Positions 51,477 to 59,248 of a stretch of 64,000 nt of DNA are shown here, piece after piece. Both the position numbers and the translations under genes were made by a program. Where the stretch lies: NCBI GenBank assembly GCA_034422835.1, contig DAOUJJ010000006.1, forward strand, positions 66,327 through 130,326, read 5' to 3'. Numbering within the stretch: the stretch's first letter is position 1; each line of letters begins with the position of its first letter. The notes beneath the pieces were generated by a model. That model had not been told where the DNA came from, did no database searches, and worked only from the letters and a program-made list of their open reading frames with translations. The DNA comes from VXMO01 sp034422835 (lineage in GTDB: Bacteria > Chloroflexota > Dehalococcoidia > UBA6926).

Positions 51477-51641
51477 ATCTGTCCAGCCCCGATGACTTCT
51501 GTGAGTACCAAGCAAGGATACGGCAACATGGCGGCAGCGTTCCCTCACCCCCACCCAACCTTCCCCCGTCAAGGGTGAAGGAGCATCGCCCGGTAGTTAG
51601 AGCGTTGCGTGAATCGAGGGAAAAATGGCACAGTGAGCGCC

Positions 51642-54050
51642 ATGACGAATACGAACGACGGCAAGACGGCGCTTGGACACCTGAAGGTTGTTGAGCTTGG
51701 CGGCGGCACCGGAGCATCCGCCATGGCGGGGCGGTTGCTTGGCGATATGGGCGCAGATATTGTGCTCATTGAACCGCCCGGAGGGGTTGGGGCGCGCCGC
51801 ATCGGCCCATTCGCCAACGACATTGACGATCCCGACCGCAGCCTGACGTTCCTCGACCACAACATCAACAAGCGCTCCGTGGTTCTTGATCTCGATACGC
51901 CGGACGGGCAGGAGTCTGTGCGCCGCCTCGCCTCATGGGCGGACGTGCTGATTGAGTCGTATGAACCCGGGTATCTGCCGGAGCGCGGCCTCGGCTATGA
52001 GGACCTCGCTGGAATCAACCCCGAACTCGTTTACGGCTCCCTGACGCCGTTCGGCCAATCCGGGCCGTACTCGAACTACGCCTCGACGGAACTCATCATC
52101 CAGTCGTTGGCGGGGGACCCGTGGGTCTACGGCGACGATGAACGCGCCCCCGCGATGGTGCCCGGCGACGCCACCGCCCGCATCGGCTCCATGCATCTTG
52201 TCTACGGCATCCTGCTTGCGCTACGAGAGCGACGGTGGTCGACGCGCGGCCAGCACGTTGACGTGTCGCGGCAGGACATCGGCGTCTGGCAGCTGGTGAG
52301 CGGCAGCATCTCCCGCGTCGGGCTGCGGAACGAAGTCTTCCGCCGTCCCGGCAAGGCGTCCACCGGCATCGGCAGCATCTATCACTGCGCGGACGGCGTA
52401 ATCCAGTTCTTCCCGTCCACCAACGCGCAGTTCCGCGGCCTGGTCACGGGCTGGATGCAGGACTCCACGTTCGACGATGAGGCATGGGACGACACCAATT
52501 TCCGCCGCGACAACTACGACATCATCGACGTGGCAATGCGAGAGTTCATGGGCAAGCTAACCGCCGCGGAGATCGAGGAAAAGGCGGCCATCCACGATGT
52601 GCCCATGGCGCGCCTGTCCACGATGGCGGAGTTTGTGGAACATCCACACACCGTCGCTCGCAAGTTCATAGTCGATACCACTCATCCCGTCGTTGGCGAC
52701 TACCGCGCCCCCGGCCCGCCGTACAGGTTTAAGGCCACGCCCTGGGCGATTACCCGCCATGCGCCGCGCGTGGACGAGCACGGCGCCGAACTGCGAGAAA
52801 TGATTGCAGGGCTGTCATCCATGCCCGCTGACCTGGCGAAATATGTTGCGCGGCGGCACGATCAGCGCAAGCAGCCGCTTGAGGGAATACGCATCGCCGA
52901 CCTGAGCCGTGTGTTTGCCGGGCCGTTCGGCACGATGCTGCTGGGATTCCACGGCGCGGAGGTCATCCGGATCGAGTCGGAGGATCTGCCCGCGTTCCGC
53001 ATGCCGATGCAGCCGAACTACCCGGAACTGAACCGCAACAAGCAGTGCGTGACCATCGATATGCGCTCAAAGAAGGGGCAGGAACTCATCAAGGGCATCG
53101 TCGCGCAGTCGGATGTTGTGTTTGAGAATTTCCGCCCAACCGTCATGGAGCGCATGGGGCTATCCTACGAGGAACTGCGCAAGGTTCGACCGAATGTGAT
53201 TATGGCATCTATGTCAGGGTACGGTATGGACGGCCCGATGAGAGATCGGCCTGCGTTTGGGCAGCTGCTGATGGCGTTCGGGGGCTTGTCCTACATGTGG
53301 GGGCATCCTGAGAGCGACATCGATACGCGCCCCAAGAATGCGTATTCTGACTTCACGCTCGGCGCGCAGGCGGCCATGGCCGTAATGATGGCGTTGGAAC
53401 ACCGCGATCAAACCGGCGAGGGGCAGCACATCGAGAGTTCCCACGTAGAAGGACTGGCCGCGCTGCTTGGGCCGGAGATGCTGAGCTACCTCATCAACGG
53501 GGTCAGCCCGCAGCCGCGCGGCAACGCCAGCGACATATACGCTCCGCACGGCGTCTACCCCTGCCAGGGCTTTGATGCGTGGGTGTCCATCGCCGTCGAA
53601 AACGATGAGCAGTGGAACAAGCTCGTTGCGGTGATGGACGAGCCGACGTGGGCGAGTGACGGGAAATTCGCAACACAGGAGAACCGTCTTGCCAATCGCG
53701 CCGAGCTTGATGAGCGGCTGAGCGAGTGGACATCCACGCGCTGGGCGGGGCAGATCCAGGTCGCGCTGCAGGCCGTCGGCGTGCCGTGCGGCGCGGTGCA
53801 GAACCCGCTTGATCTCCTCAAGGATCCTCAGCTAGAGCATCGTGGCACCATCGTCACGGCGCACCACGACCCGGACTGGTGGGGCACCATGCAGCACCCC
53901 GGCGTCTCCCTGCACCTGAGCGCCACGCCCGGCTGGGCGACGGACTCCACGCCCGGCCTCGGCCAAGACAACGACCGCGTCTTCAAGCAGCTGCTCGGCC
54001 TCACCTCCGCCGAGATAGAAGCGCTAACGGCGGAGGGGGTGCTGAGGTAG
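51642..54050 (+). CDS. Tandem CaiB/BaiF family III CoA-transferase-like protein
   Basis: An 802-residue protein of two fused CaiB-type domains (about 1-395 and 405-802). Each has the N-terminal signature (LKVVELGGGTGASAMAGRLL; GIRIADLSRVFAGPFGTMLL) and the KRSVVLDLDTPDGQE / KQCVTIDMRSKKGQE block. In family III transferases an Asp in 'YD..VQA.SG' carries the CoA. By eye the first half has STELIIQSLAG (Glu for Asp) and the second AFGQLLMAFGG (Gly), so the usual acceptor residue may be missing in both. The start at ATG 51642 is chosen over GTG 51609. It diverges from a MaoC-type gene, and the two may act in one acyl-CoA pathway. Confidence 0.82.
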   Translation: MTNTNDGKTALGHLKVVELGGGTGASAMAGRLLGDMGADIVLIEPPGGVGARRIGPFANDIDDPDRSLTFLDHNINKRSVVLDLDTPDGQESVRRLASWADVLIESYEPGYLPERGLGYEDLAGINPELVYGSLTPFGQSGPYSNYASTELIIQSLAGDPWVYGDDERAPAMVPGDATARIGSMHLVYGILLALRERRWSTRGQHVDVSRQDIGVWQLVSGSISRVGLRNEVFRRPGKASTGIGSIYHCADGVIQFFPSTNAQFRGLVTGWMQDSTFDDEAWDDTNFRRDNYDIIDVAMREFMGKLTAAEIEEKAAIHDVPMARLSTMAEFVEHPHTVARKFIVDTTHPVVGDYRAPGPPYRFKATPWAITRHAPRVDEHGAELREMIAGLSSMPADLAKYVARRHDQRKQPLEGIRIADLSRVFAGPFGTMLLGFHGAEVIRIESEDLPAFRMPMQPNYPELNRNKQCVTIDMRSKKGQELIKGIVAQSDVVFENFRPTVMERMGLSYEELRKVRPNVIMASMSGYGMDGPMRDRPAFGQLLMAFGGLSYMWGHPESDIDTRPKNAYSDFTLGAQAAMAVMMALEHRDQTGEGQHIESSHVEGLAALLGPEMLSYLINGVSPQPRGNASDIYAPHGVYPCQGFDAWVSIAVENDEQWNKLVAVMDEPTWASDGKFATQENRLANRAELDERLSEWTSTRWAGQIQVALQAVGVPCGAVQNPLDLLKDPQLEHRGTIVTAHHDPDWWGTMQHPGVSLHLSATPGWATDSTPGLGQDNDRVFKQLLGLTSAEIEALTAEGVLR

Positions 54051-54084
54051 TGTTTTTCTCCAAGGACATCGGAAGGAATGCTTG

Positions 54085-54564
54085 ATGACGAACGATGAAG
54101 AACAGCAAAAGACGAACGAAACCGAAGAAACTGAGGCGGTGCCCAAGGAATCGGGGATGCGCGGTCTGTTTGGCAAAGCCCGCTCTGCGGTCTCTGATGG
54201 TCTAGATCGGGCTCAAGAAGTGGCTACTCCGCATGTAGAGCGGGCACGGGAGGCCGCCACACCTCATGTTGAGAGAGCGCAAGAGGCTGCTGCGCCACAC
54301 GTTGAGCGCGTCCAGGAGGCCGCTGCGCCGCATGTTGAGCGTGTTCAAGAGGCCACCGCGCCACATGTTGAAAGAGCCCAAGACATATATGCAAAGACCA
54401 TCGGAGCGGAGTTCCGTGAAGAATTCACGCGATACGTGAACGCCGCCACGACGACCATCGTTGGCCTCCATCAGGATCAAGCGGCGACCCAGGAGCGCGT
54501 CGATCAGTTGGAGAATGAGGTTGAAACGCTAAAGCAGCGCATTGCCGACCTAGAGAATCGCTAA
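54085..54564 (+). CDS. Coiled-coil protein with five 11-residue repeats
   Basis: A 159-residue acidic protein; ATG 54085 with GGAAGGA upstream. Residues ~50-104 are five tandem 11-residue units of the form HVER(A/V)(R/Q)EA(A/T)(T/A)P, encoded by 33-bp units beginning at 54232, 54265, 54298, 54331 and 54364. 11-residue repeats of this sort form long amphipathic helices, as in apolipoprotein or LEA-like proteins. The C-terminal ~50 residues are a heptad coiled coil (QERVDQLENEVETLKQRIAD). No enzyme domain. The next gene starts 8 bp after its stop, so they may work together. Confidence 0.7.
   Translation: MTNDEEQQKTNETEETEAVPKESGMRGLFGKARSAVSDGLDRAQEVATPHVERAREAATPHVERAQEAAAPHVERVQEAAAPHVERVQEATAPHVERAQDIYAKTIGAEFREEFTRYVNAATTTIVGLHQDQAATQERVDQLENEVETLKQRIADLENR
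54232..54396 (+). repeat. Five 33-bp tandem repeats within a coding region
   Basis: In-frame units starting with CAT or CAC at 54232, 54265, 54298, 54331 and 54364. Copies vary at synonymous and some amino-acid positions, and the unit number could change by slippage without breaking the frame. Confidence 0.85.
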
Positions 54565-54572
54565 CCAGTTTG

Positions 54573-55799
54573 ATGGCCACACCTCTGACAATGAACATCG
54601 AGACTTCTCTGACAGAACTTGAGGCTCTGGGGGAGCAATTTCCTGAGGCCGAGTCGGACCGACTGTATGATCTTGCCCGCCAAAGGGCCATCAAGGCAGA
54701 GCAATCACTGCTTGAACTGGCTGCGCTCGCAGCAGATCTCTCGATTGATGACATCACCAATCTCGGGTTGGAGCCGGGTGTTGGTCTGCTCAATGTGCCG
54801 AATCTACTAGCCACTTACGAGCCTGATTCTGAGAGGGACACGAAGGAATTCCTTGAGATACTCCGCTCTATGAACGATACTCCCGACGCACTGGAAATGG
54901 CCCCGCTCATATTGGCGGCAGTAGTTCGGAGATATCCAGATGACCCGCTGGGATTTCTTCAAAGAATCAAGGACGAGGATTGGGATCCTGATGACATCCC
55001 TCTGGATGATGTATTTGGGCAGATTAGGGGACATTATTTTGAGGAACTTGTTGTTAGTCAATTAAAGAGCGGACAGGTCTTAGGCGAGTTATGGTTGCAG
55101 GCCGGACAAACTGTCGACTTACCGCTTGATCCAACCATACGTGGATGGGATATCCAGATTTTTGATGGGGACACACTCAATGAAAGATTCTCTCTAAAGG
55201 CGACCGAGAGCATCAAACGGGTCAAAGAAGCCCTTCAGGAATATCCAAGGTTTCGCGTCGTTGCTACTTCCGAGATTGACGGCACAGCAGAGGACATTCT
55301 GACAACCGACATCTCCAATTCTGAACTGCAGGAGGATATGAAGGGTTGGGTTCGAGAGATTAATGAGGCTGAGGATGGAGCTTTTTCGATAGACATATCA
55401 GACCCGAATCTCAAAGAGAGAATTCTTAGACAAGCTGAAGAGTCTGTTGAGGGCTCACTGGACAATGCCCTAGATAACGCAGTGGAGATAGCTCTTGACG
55501 CCGTCCCGGTAGTATCCGGCGTGATTGTCCTTGTTAGTGAGGGGCGCGCGGTTCTCATGGGAGCGGCGCAGTTGGAGGACGCCCTCAAACGCGGGGCACA
55601 ACGGCTCGGGAAAGCAACCGCCTTTACGACGGCAGGAGCAATTATGACAGCCGCGTCCGTGCCGGGAATTGCCGTCACTCCAGCCCTATTAGCCGCCCGC
55701 GTTTGGGCATCACGCCTCGGCAATCGCGCCACCATGGGAACAATCGCCAAAGAGCACGCGGATACGCTTTTGGCTCTGAGACAACAGCCTCTACAATGA
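54573..55799 (+). CDS. Large unknown protein with C-terminal hydrophobic region
   Basis: A 408-residue protein from ATG 54573; ATG 54591 (MNIETSLTEL) is an alternative, and neither has a clear ribosome binding site. Residues 1 to about 270 are mostly acidic and soluble, with IDDITNLGLEPGVGLL and HYFEELVVSQLKSGQVLGEL, the latter recalling a restriction-nuclease-like helix but with no active site visible. The C-terminal ~100 residues are hydrophobic and Ala-rich (VPVVSGVIVLVSEGRAVL; TTAGAIMTAASVPGIAVTPA). I do not recognise it. AT-richer than core genes; its stop overlaps the start of the broken DUF433 gene (ATGA). It sits in a toxin-antitoxin and defence-like island. Confidence 0.65.
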   Translation: MATPLTMNIETSLTELEALGEQFPEAESDRLYDLARQRAIKAEQSLLELAALAADLSIDDITNLGLEPGVGLLNVPNLLATYEPDSERDTKEFLEILRSMNDTPDALEMAPLILAAVVRRYPDDPLGFLQRIKDEDWDPDDIPLDDVFGQIRGHYFEELVVSQLKSGQVLGELWLQAGQTVDLPLDPTIRGWDIQIFDGDTLNERFSLKATESIKRVKEALQEYPRFRVVATSEIDGTAEDILTTDISNSELQEDMKGWVREINEAEDGAFSIDISDPNLKERILRQAEESVEGSLDNALDNAVEIALDAVPVVSGVIVLVSEGRAVLMGAAQLEDALKRGAQRLGKATAFTTAGAIMTAASVPGIAVTPALLAARVWASRLGNRATMGTIAKEHADTLLALRQQPLQ

Positions 55800-56031
55800 T
55801 GGTTAGTGAAGGTGAGGAAGCTATAGCGACAGACGAGGCATTACTCCGGCGTATTACGTCCCGTCTGGATGTGTTTGACGGCAAGCCGATCATCCGAGAC
55901 ATGCGTATTTCCGTCGCGTTGATTCTCAGCCTGCTGAGCCAGGTGAATCAATCGAGAACATTCTGGCTGATTATCCACGGCTTGAGCCTGCCGATATCCA
56001 GGCCTGCATGGCCTACGCCCGCGCGGCCTAG
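55796..56031 (+). pseudogene. Frameshifted DUF433 (antitoxin-like) gene
   Basis: It starts at ATG 55796 (overlap with the previous stop) and reads DALLRRITSRLDVFDGKPII, then RDMRISVALILSLLSQ, a clear DUF433 helix-turn-helix protein. The frame is then lost at about 55941. In the +1 frame the rest continues perfectly as GESIENILADYPRLEPADIQ, then ACMAYARAA and TAG at 56029-56031. One base is missing (CCAGGTGAA where CCAGGGTGAA is expected). DUF433 proteins usually pair with a DUF5615 toxin, which is absent here. It is either a decayed gene or a sequencing error. Confidence 0.8.
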
Positions 56032-56327
56032 TCGCCGATTGATTCAGGGAGGCGACGGTTGCCGTGCCGGATGTGAAGAATCTGCACACCGTCTTCAATC
56101 GGACGGTAGAAAATCACGTACGGAGTTGAGGGCACGGCGAATGTCCGAATATCAGGGCCTGACTCCGGACGCAATACGCCCATACGGGGTTGGTCCGCCA
56201 AGCGAAAGCAAAGAGTTTCCAGGCGATCAACGAGCCTGTTAGCGTTGGCTACGCTGTCAGCGGCTATGTAGTCGGAAATCTGTTGAAAATCACGGAGTGA
56301 TTGTTCGGAAAAGTTGCAACGGCTCAT
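56028..56327 (-). CDS. ParE/RelE-family toxin (module 1)
   Basis: A 99-residue toxin of the RelE/ParE superfamily. FSEQSLRDFQQISDYIAADS is the N-terminal helical pair; FRLADQPRMGVLRPE and IRTFAVPSTPYVIFYRPIED (beta-sheet) and VQILHIRHGNRR are family strands. It starts with ATG overlapping the antitoxin stop (ATGA). The 3' end overlaps the broken DUF433 stop by four bases on the other strand. ParE toxins poison gyrase, RelE toxins cut mRNA; this one looks ParE-like from the 'YRPIEDGVQILHIRHG' pattern. Confidence 0.85.
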   Translation of the reverse strand: MSRCNFSEQSLRDFQQISDYIAADSVANANRLVDRLETLCFRLADQPRMGVLRPESGPDIRTFAVPSTPYVIFYRPIEDGVQILHIRHGNRRLPESIGD

Positions 56328-56590
56328 TCAGCCTGTTGCTCTATTTCTCGAATCCGCTCCCGAACGTCGGCAAAAACCTCTTCGGCGGTGTGGACCTCGC
56401 CCCGGGCAATCTGGTCGATGCTGGTCTGAATCTTCTTACGGATGTCCGCGAGTTCCTCTTCGTAGCCTTCGTCACCCGGCCGCAGCAGGCCCATCTCGTC
56501 GCCGAATCCGTCGTCAGACGCGCCGTTCTGGCCGGACTCAGTAGGAGCCTCGGCGGAGGTTTTCGTCTTGTTCTTGTCGCTGATTTCCAT
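56324..56590 (-). CDS. ParD-like antitoxin (module 1)
   Basis: An 88-residue acidic protein whose gene ends in an ATGA overlap with the toxin gene. The N-terminus is long and disordered-looking (MEISDKNKTKTSAEAPTESG). The C-terminal part, ARGEVHTAEEVFADVRERIR, has the toxin-binding helix pattern of ParD or YefM-type partners. The usual ribbon-helix-helix N-terminus is not evident, so DNA binding is uncertain. It is the upstream partner of the ParE-like toxin. Confidence 0.75.
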   Translation of the reverse strand: MEISDKNKTKTSAEAPTESGQNGASDDGFGDEMGLLRPGDEGYEEELADIRKKIQTSIDQIARGEVHTAEEVFADVRERIREIEQQAE

Positions 56591-56698
56591 GCGCCCAGAC
56601 TACTCCCATGGGCAAGCTGTAGCAACAGACGACGCCCTTACACAGAGGCGCGACATGAATATCATGACAATGGGATTCTGGTAAGGAGGTCTACCATC

Positions 56699-57049
56699 AT
56701 GCCCAACATTGAGTTCTATCACTGGTCTACTTGAAACACGTGCAAGACGGCGAAGGCGGTGCTTTCGCAAGCGGGGCACGAGTTTGCCGAGCGTGATTTC
56801 TTCAAGAATCGATTCGCCAGGGATGAGATCGTCGAGCTTCTGAACGGGGAGCCGCCGAGCGCGTTGTTCAATCCCCGATCACAGGCTCTCAAGAAGGCGG
56901 GCATTGACCCGGCCTCCCTGAATGAGGACCAGACGCTGGATCTGCTTGTGGAGGAGCCCCGCTATTGGCGGCGTCCAGTGGCCGTCATCGACGGCAAGCT
57001 CATCGCGGGGGCGAACACCAAGGTACTGGCGGCGGAGCTGGGACTATAG
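56699..57049 (+). CDS. ArsC/Spx-family thioredoxin-fold protein, candidate selenoprotein (in-frame TGA at codon 12)
   Basis: A 116-codon gene from ATG 56699, with AAGGAGGT at 56683-56690, to TAG 57049. It reads MPNIEFYHWST, TGA, NTCKTAKAVLSQAGHEFAE and then RDFFKNRFARDEIVELLNGE, which is the ArsC/Spx (COG1393-like) fold, with LLVEEPRYWRRPVAVIDGKL near the end including the RRP cis-Pro loop. The TGA (56732-56734) stands exactly where the family has the first Cys of C-x-x-C, and the second Cys is present, giving U-x-x-C. A hairpin follows: GCGAA (56750-56754), a GG-starting loop, TTCGC (56764-56768), inside an outer stem CGTGC/GCACG (56739-56743, 56776-56780). That fits a bacterial SECIS about 20 nt after the codon. 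A nonsense mutation is the alternative. It lies between two ParDE modules. Confidence 0.65.
56739..56780 (+). promoter_or_regulatory. Candidate bacterial SECIS hairpin
   Basis: Outer stem CGTGC/GCACG, inner stem GCGAA/TTCGC, 9-base loop GGCGGTGCT with G in both first positions, loop starting 20 nt after the TGA. By general knowledge of bacterial SECIS elements, a G near the start of the apical loop and a 16-37 nt distance are expected. No folding energy was computed. Confidence 0.45.
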
Positions 57050-57053
57050 GATG

Positions 57054-57344
57054 TCAGTTCAGCCGAATCGCCCGGCGTCCCTGCCAAACACGGAGAATGT
57101 CGACCCCGTCTTCTATCGGACGATAGAGAATCATGTATGGCGTATTGCGCACGGGTAGAGAGCGAACATCGTACCCAAGGTCAGGGCGCTGTATTCCTAA
57201 CGAGGGAAAGTCTGCCAAGAGCGCGCAAGTACTTTGGATCCGCCTGATTAAAAGCTCAGCACTCTGACGGCTTCCGCGGGCCACATACTGGCCGATGTCG
57301 GTGAGATTGTTCTCGGCCTCATGACTGAAAACGTAGCGGCTCAT
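57054..57344 (-). CDS. ParE/RelE-family toxin (module 2)
   Basis: A 96-residue toxin. FSHEAENNLTDIGQYVARGS (helices), LADFPSLGIQRPDLGYDVRS, then LPVRNTPYMILYRPIEDGVD and ILRVWQGRRAIRLN. It resembles module 1 in pattern, so the two modules are probably paralogues or share a source. It overlaps its antitoxin by ATGA. It would likely target gyrase or mRNA as usual for the superfamily. Its end is 5 bp from the end of the candidate selenoprotein gene on the other strand. Confidence 0.87.
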   Translation of the reverse strand: MSRYVFSHEAENNLTDIGQYVARGSRQSAELLIRRIQSTCALLADFPSLGIQRPDLGYDVRSLPVRNTPYMILYRPIEDGVDILRVWQGRRAIRLN

Positions 57345-57646
57345 TCCTTTTGTGAACGAGCCTCCTGCTGATGCACTTCTGCCAAGCGTTTCCTCAGTCT
57401 GTCAAAAACCACTTCTGCCGGGATCATCTCTCCACGCGCGCGCTGCTCATCCGCATCGCGTACCCGATTCCGTAATTCCTCAATCTCTTCATTCGTCATG
57501 GGTATTTCTTCATACTCGTCCGGGTTCTCGCGCATCTCGAACACGATAAGAGCCGTGCGGACAATCTCGTCAACCGACCTGAACTTACCCGTGTCCAGAA
57601 ACTTCTGGATTAGGGCGCAAGTATCGTCACTGAGTTGAATATCCAT
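57341..57646 (-). CDS. ParD-like antitoxin (module 2)
   Basis: A 101-residue protein. It begins MDIQLSDDTCALIQKFLDTG, then KFRSVDEIVRTALIVFEMRE, which is the ribbon-helix-helix DNA-binding pattern of ParD/CopG proteins. The C-terminal part (ARGEMIPAEVVFDRLRKRLA) is the toxin-neutralising tail and matches that of module 1 in style. It is upstream of and overlaps the toxin gene. It should repress its own operon; no operator repeat was identified by eye. Confidence 0.87.
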   Translation of the reverse strand: MDIQLSDDTCALIQKFLDTGKFRSVDEIVRTALIVFEMRENPDEYEEIPMTNEEIEELRNRVRDADEQRARGEMIPAEVVFDRLRKRLAEVHQQEARSQKE

Positions 57647-57708
57647 GCCATCACCCTATGTGGATTGCTCCAACGGCGCAAGCTCAGTTACTCCGGTCAC
57701 ACTTTCGA

Positions 57709-58155
57709 CTATCCCGGGTGCCTTGGTAGCTCCACCGTTGCGGTGCCTGGGGTGACCTTTTCGCCGTTCTGGTTGGTGATCAACATTTCAAGGTCAACGA
57801 CGTGGCGGCCATCGTCGTCAACGCGTTTGTCCGTCACGTGCCCCGTGCATGTCAGAACGTCGTTCTTGAAGTTGATGCCGCGCAGCTGGGCGTTCAGCGT
57901 CAGGATCGCGCCCTCGTCGCCGATCCACTTCCGAACGAGCGTGTGCAGATAGGAAACACGGATGCGACCCTGCCCGATGACTGCGGGTTGGCCGTTCTCC
58001 TTCGCGCCCTCGTCGTCCATGTGATAGCCCACAAACTCGTCATACGTGGCCGCCCACCGATTCCAGTTCATCAGGTCCGTCACGCGTTCGAACGGCGGCA
58101 GTTCCTGTCCGACCTCGACATCGTCCCAATAGAGAACCTCAACGTGCGTCGTCAT
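57709..58155 (-). CDS. MaoC-family hydratase
   Basis: A 148-residue single hotdog protein: VEVLYWDDVEVGQELPPFER at the start, then ATYDEFVGYHMDDEGAKENG, IGQGRIRVSYLHTLVRKWIG and TGHVTDKRVDDDGRHVVDLE. The D-x4-H catalytic pattern of classic MaoC is not clear (DEFVGYHMD). Such proteins pair with a FAS1-like dehydratase (the next gene) to make a two-subunit acyl-CoA hydratase. Same strand, 19 bp apart, so they are likely one enzyme in a fatty-acid or aromatic-acid degradation step. Confidence 0.75.
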   Translation of the reverse strand: MTTHVEVLYWDDVEVGQELPPFERVTDLMNWNRWAATYDEFVGYHMDDEGAKENGQPAVIGQGRIRVSYLHTLVRKWIGDEGAILTLNAQLRGINFKNDVLTCTGHVTDKRVDDDGRHVVDLEMLITNQNGEKVTPGTATVELPRHPG

Positions 58156-58174
58156 ATCATCGTCCCCGTTGCCG

Positions 58175-58714
58175 TCACCACGAGATATTCGTGGTACGGG
58201 TTGTCTTGACCACCTCGCCGTTCTGCTTTGTCCAGGTTTCCTCCGTGATGTAGAAGATCATGGCGCCGAGGCGGCCGCTGCGTTCATAGAGGTCCGTCAC
58301 CGTGATGACGCTCGTAATCTCATCGCCCGGCCGCATCCGCTCTAGGTAGACGGTGTCGACACCGCCAAACAGGTAGTTAGGAGGCGCGCCGGGTGGGCGC
58401 AGGCTGCGGGCGCTCTCAAGAGCCGCTTGGGCATCGTCGAGATGGTCCGGATGCGGGCCGACGTGCGCGCGTCCGATCATCCACGCGAAGGGGTTGAACT
58501 CCTCCGGCGCGATGATGCCGCCCCAGCGGGTCTGTGCCGCGTGCTCCGCGTCCCAATAGATGCGCGGCGGCACCTCCGGCCAATAGATGGAGATGGCGGC
58601 GCGGCGGATATCGCTCTCGGAGATGGGCGGCGATGTCAGCGGCGGCGCTTTCGCACCCACCCACGCGCGCATCGCATCGGTAATCAGGGACTGTCCATCG
58701 CTGTTCGTCGTCAT
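58175..58714 (-). CDS. FAS1-like dehydratase-domain (MaoC N-terminal type) protein
   Basis: A 179-residue hotdog protein. ISESDIRRAAISIYWPEVPP, RIYWDAEHAAQTRWGGIIAP, then TVYLERMRPGDEITSVITVT and LYERSGRLGAMIFYITEETW are the same blocks as in the larger protein at 50451-51476. It makes a natural partner with the small MaoC gene 19 bp downstream: together they resemble one two-half hydratase. It precedes the CoxG gene region on the same strand but is separated from it by 53 bp. Substrate unknown. Confidence 0.78.
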   Translation of the reverse strand: MTTNSDGQSLITDAMRAWVGAKAPPLTSPPISESDIRRAAISIYWPEVPPRIYWDAEHAAQTRWGGIIAPEEFNPFAWMIGRAHVGPHPDHLDDAQAALESARSLRPPGAPPNYLFGGVDTVYLERMRPGDEITSVITVTDLYERSGRLGAMIFYITEETWTKQNGEVVKTTRTTNISW

Positions 58715-58767
58715 GGCCGCCTCCGGCTATAGCTTACGCAAGCGCGGCCGGCTCGTGAACCCTCAGT

Positions 58768-59211
58768 TTATCCCTTGAGTTCCTTCTCCAGGTTTTTGAT
58801 GAAGTCTTTCATCTGGGAGTTGGCCTTGGAGCGGATGAACGGCTGACCCATCGTGCCCAGCTTGCCCATGAACTGGATATCCGTCGCGACGGTGAGCGTT
58901 GAGCTGTCCGCGCCCGCCTCGGCGATCGACGCATCAACGATGACACGCAGCCCGCCGCCGGCCAAGGCCTTGGCGTTCCCCTCGATGCGCCAAGTGTAGT
59001 CCTCGGCGTTCTGTGTCGTGGTGAGTTCGCCGTCGAGGCTGATCTTCATCGGGCCGACGCGCGTCTCCATCTTGCCGGAATACGTATTCGGGCCTGTTTC
59101 GACGACATTGCTCACGCCGGGAATCAGGCCGGCGGCGCGAGGGACATCTTCCAACAGGCTCCATACTGCTTCCCGTGAAGCCCCCACCTGTGATTCTTGT
59201 TCGATCTTCAT
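58768..59211 (-). CDS. CoxG-like SRPBCC protein
   Basis: A 147-residue SRPBCC-fold protein of the carbon-monoxide-dehydrogenase subunit G family. It begins MKIEQESQVGASREAVWSLL, then AAGLIPGVSNVVETGPNTYS and KMETRVGPMKISLDGE. CoxG proteins help attach or mature molybdenum hydroxylases at the membrane. It is followed upstream (37 bp) by the FAD subunit gene on the same strand, so it is part of a coxS-coxM-coxG-like operon. The large subunit is not in this operon (see 32746). Confidence 0.87.
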   Translation of the reverse strand: MKIEQESQVGASREAVWSLLEDVPRAAGLIPGVSNVVETGPNTYSGKMETRVGPMKISLDGELTTTQNAEDYTWRIEGNAKALAGGGLRVIVDASIAEAGADSSTLTVATDIQFMGKLGTMGQPFIRSKANSQMKDFIKNLEKELKG

Positions 59212-59248
59212 CCCTTGTGTTTACCCTTTCACCGGTGATGACCGGCTG

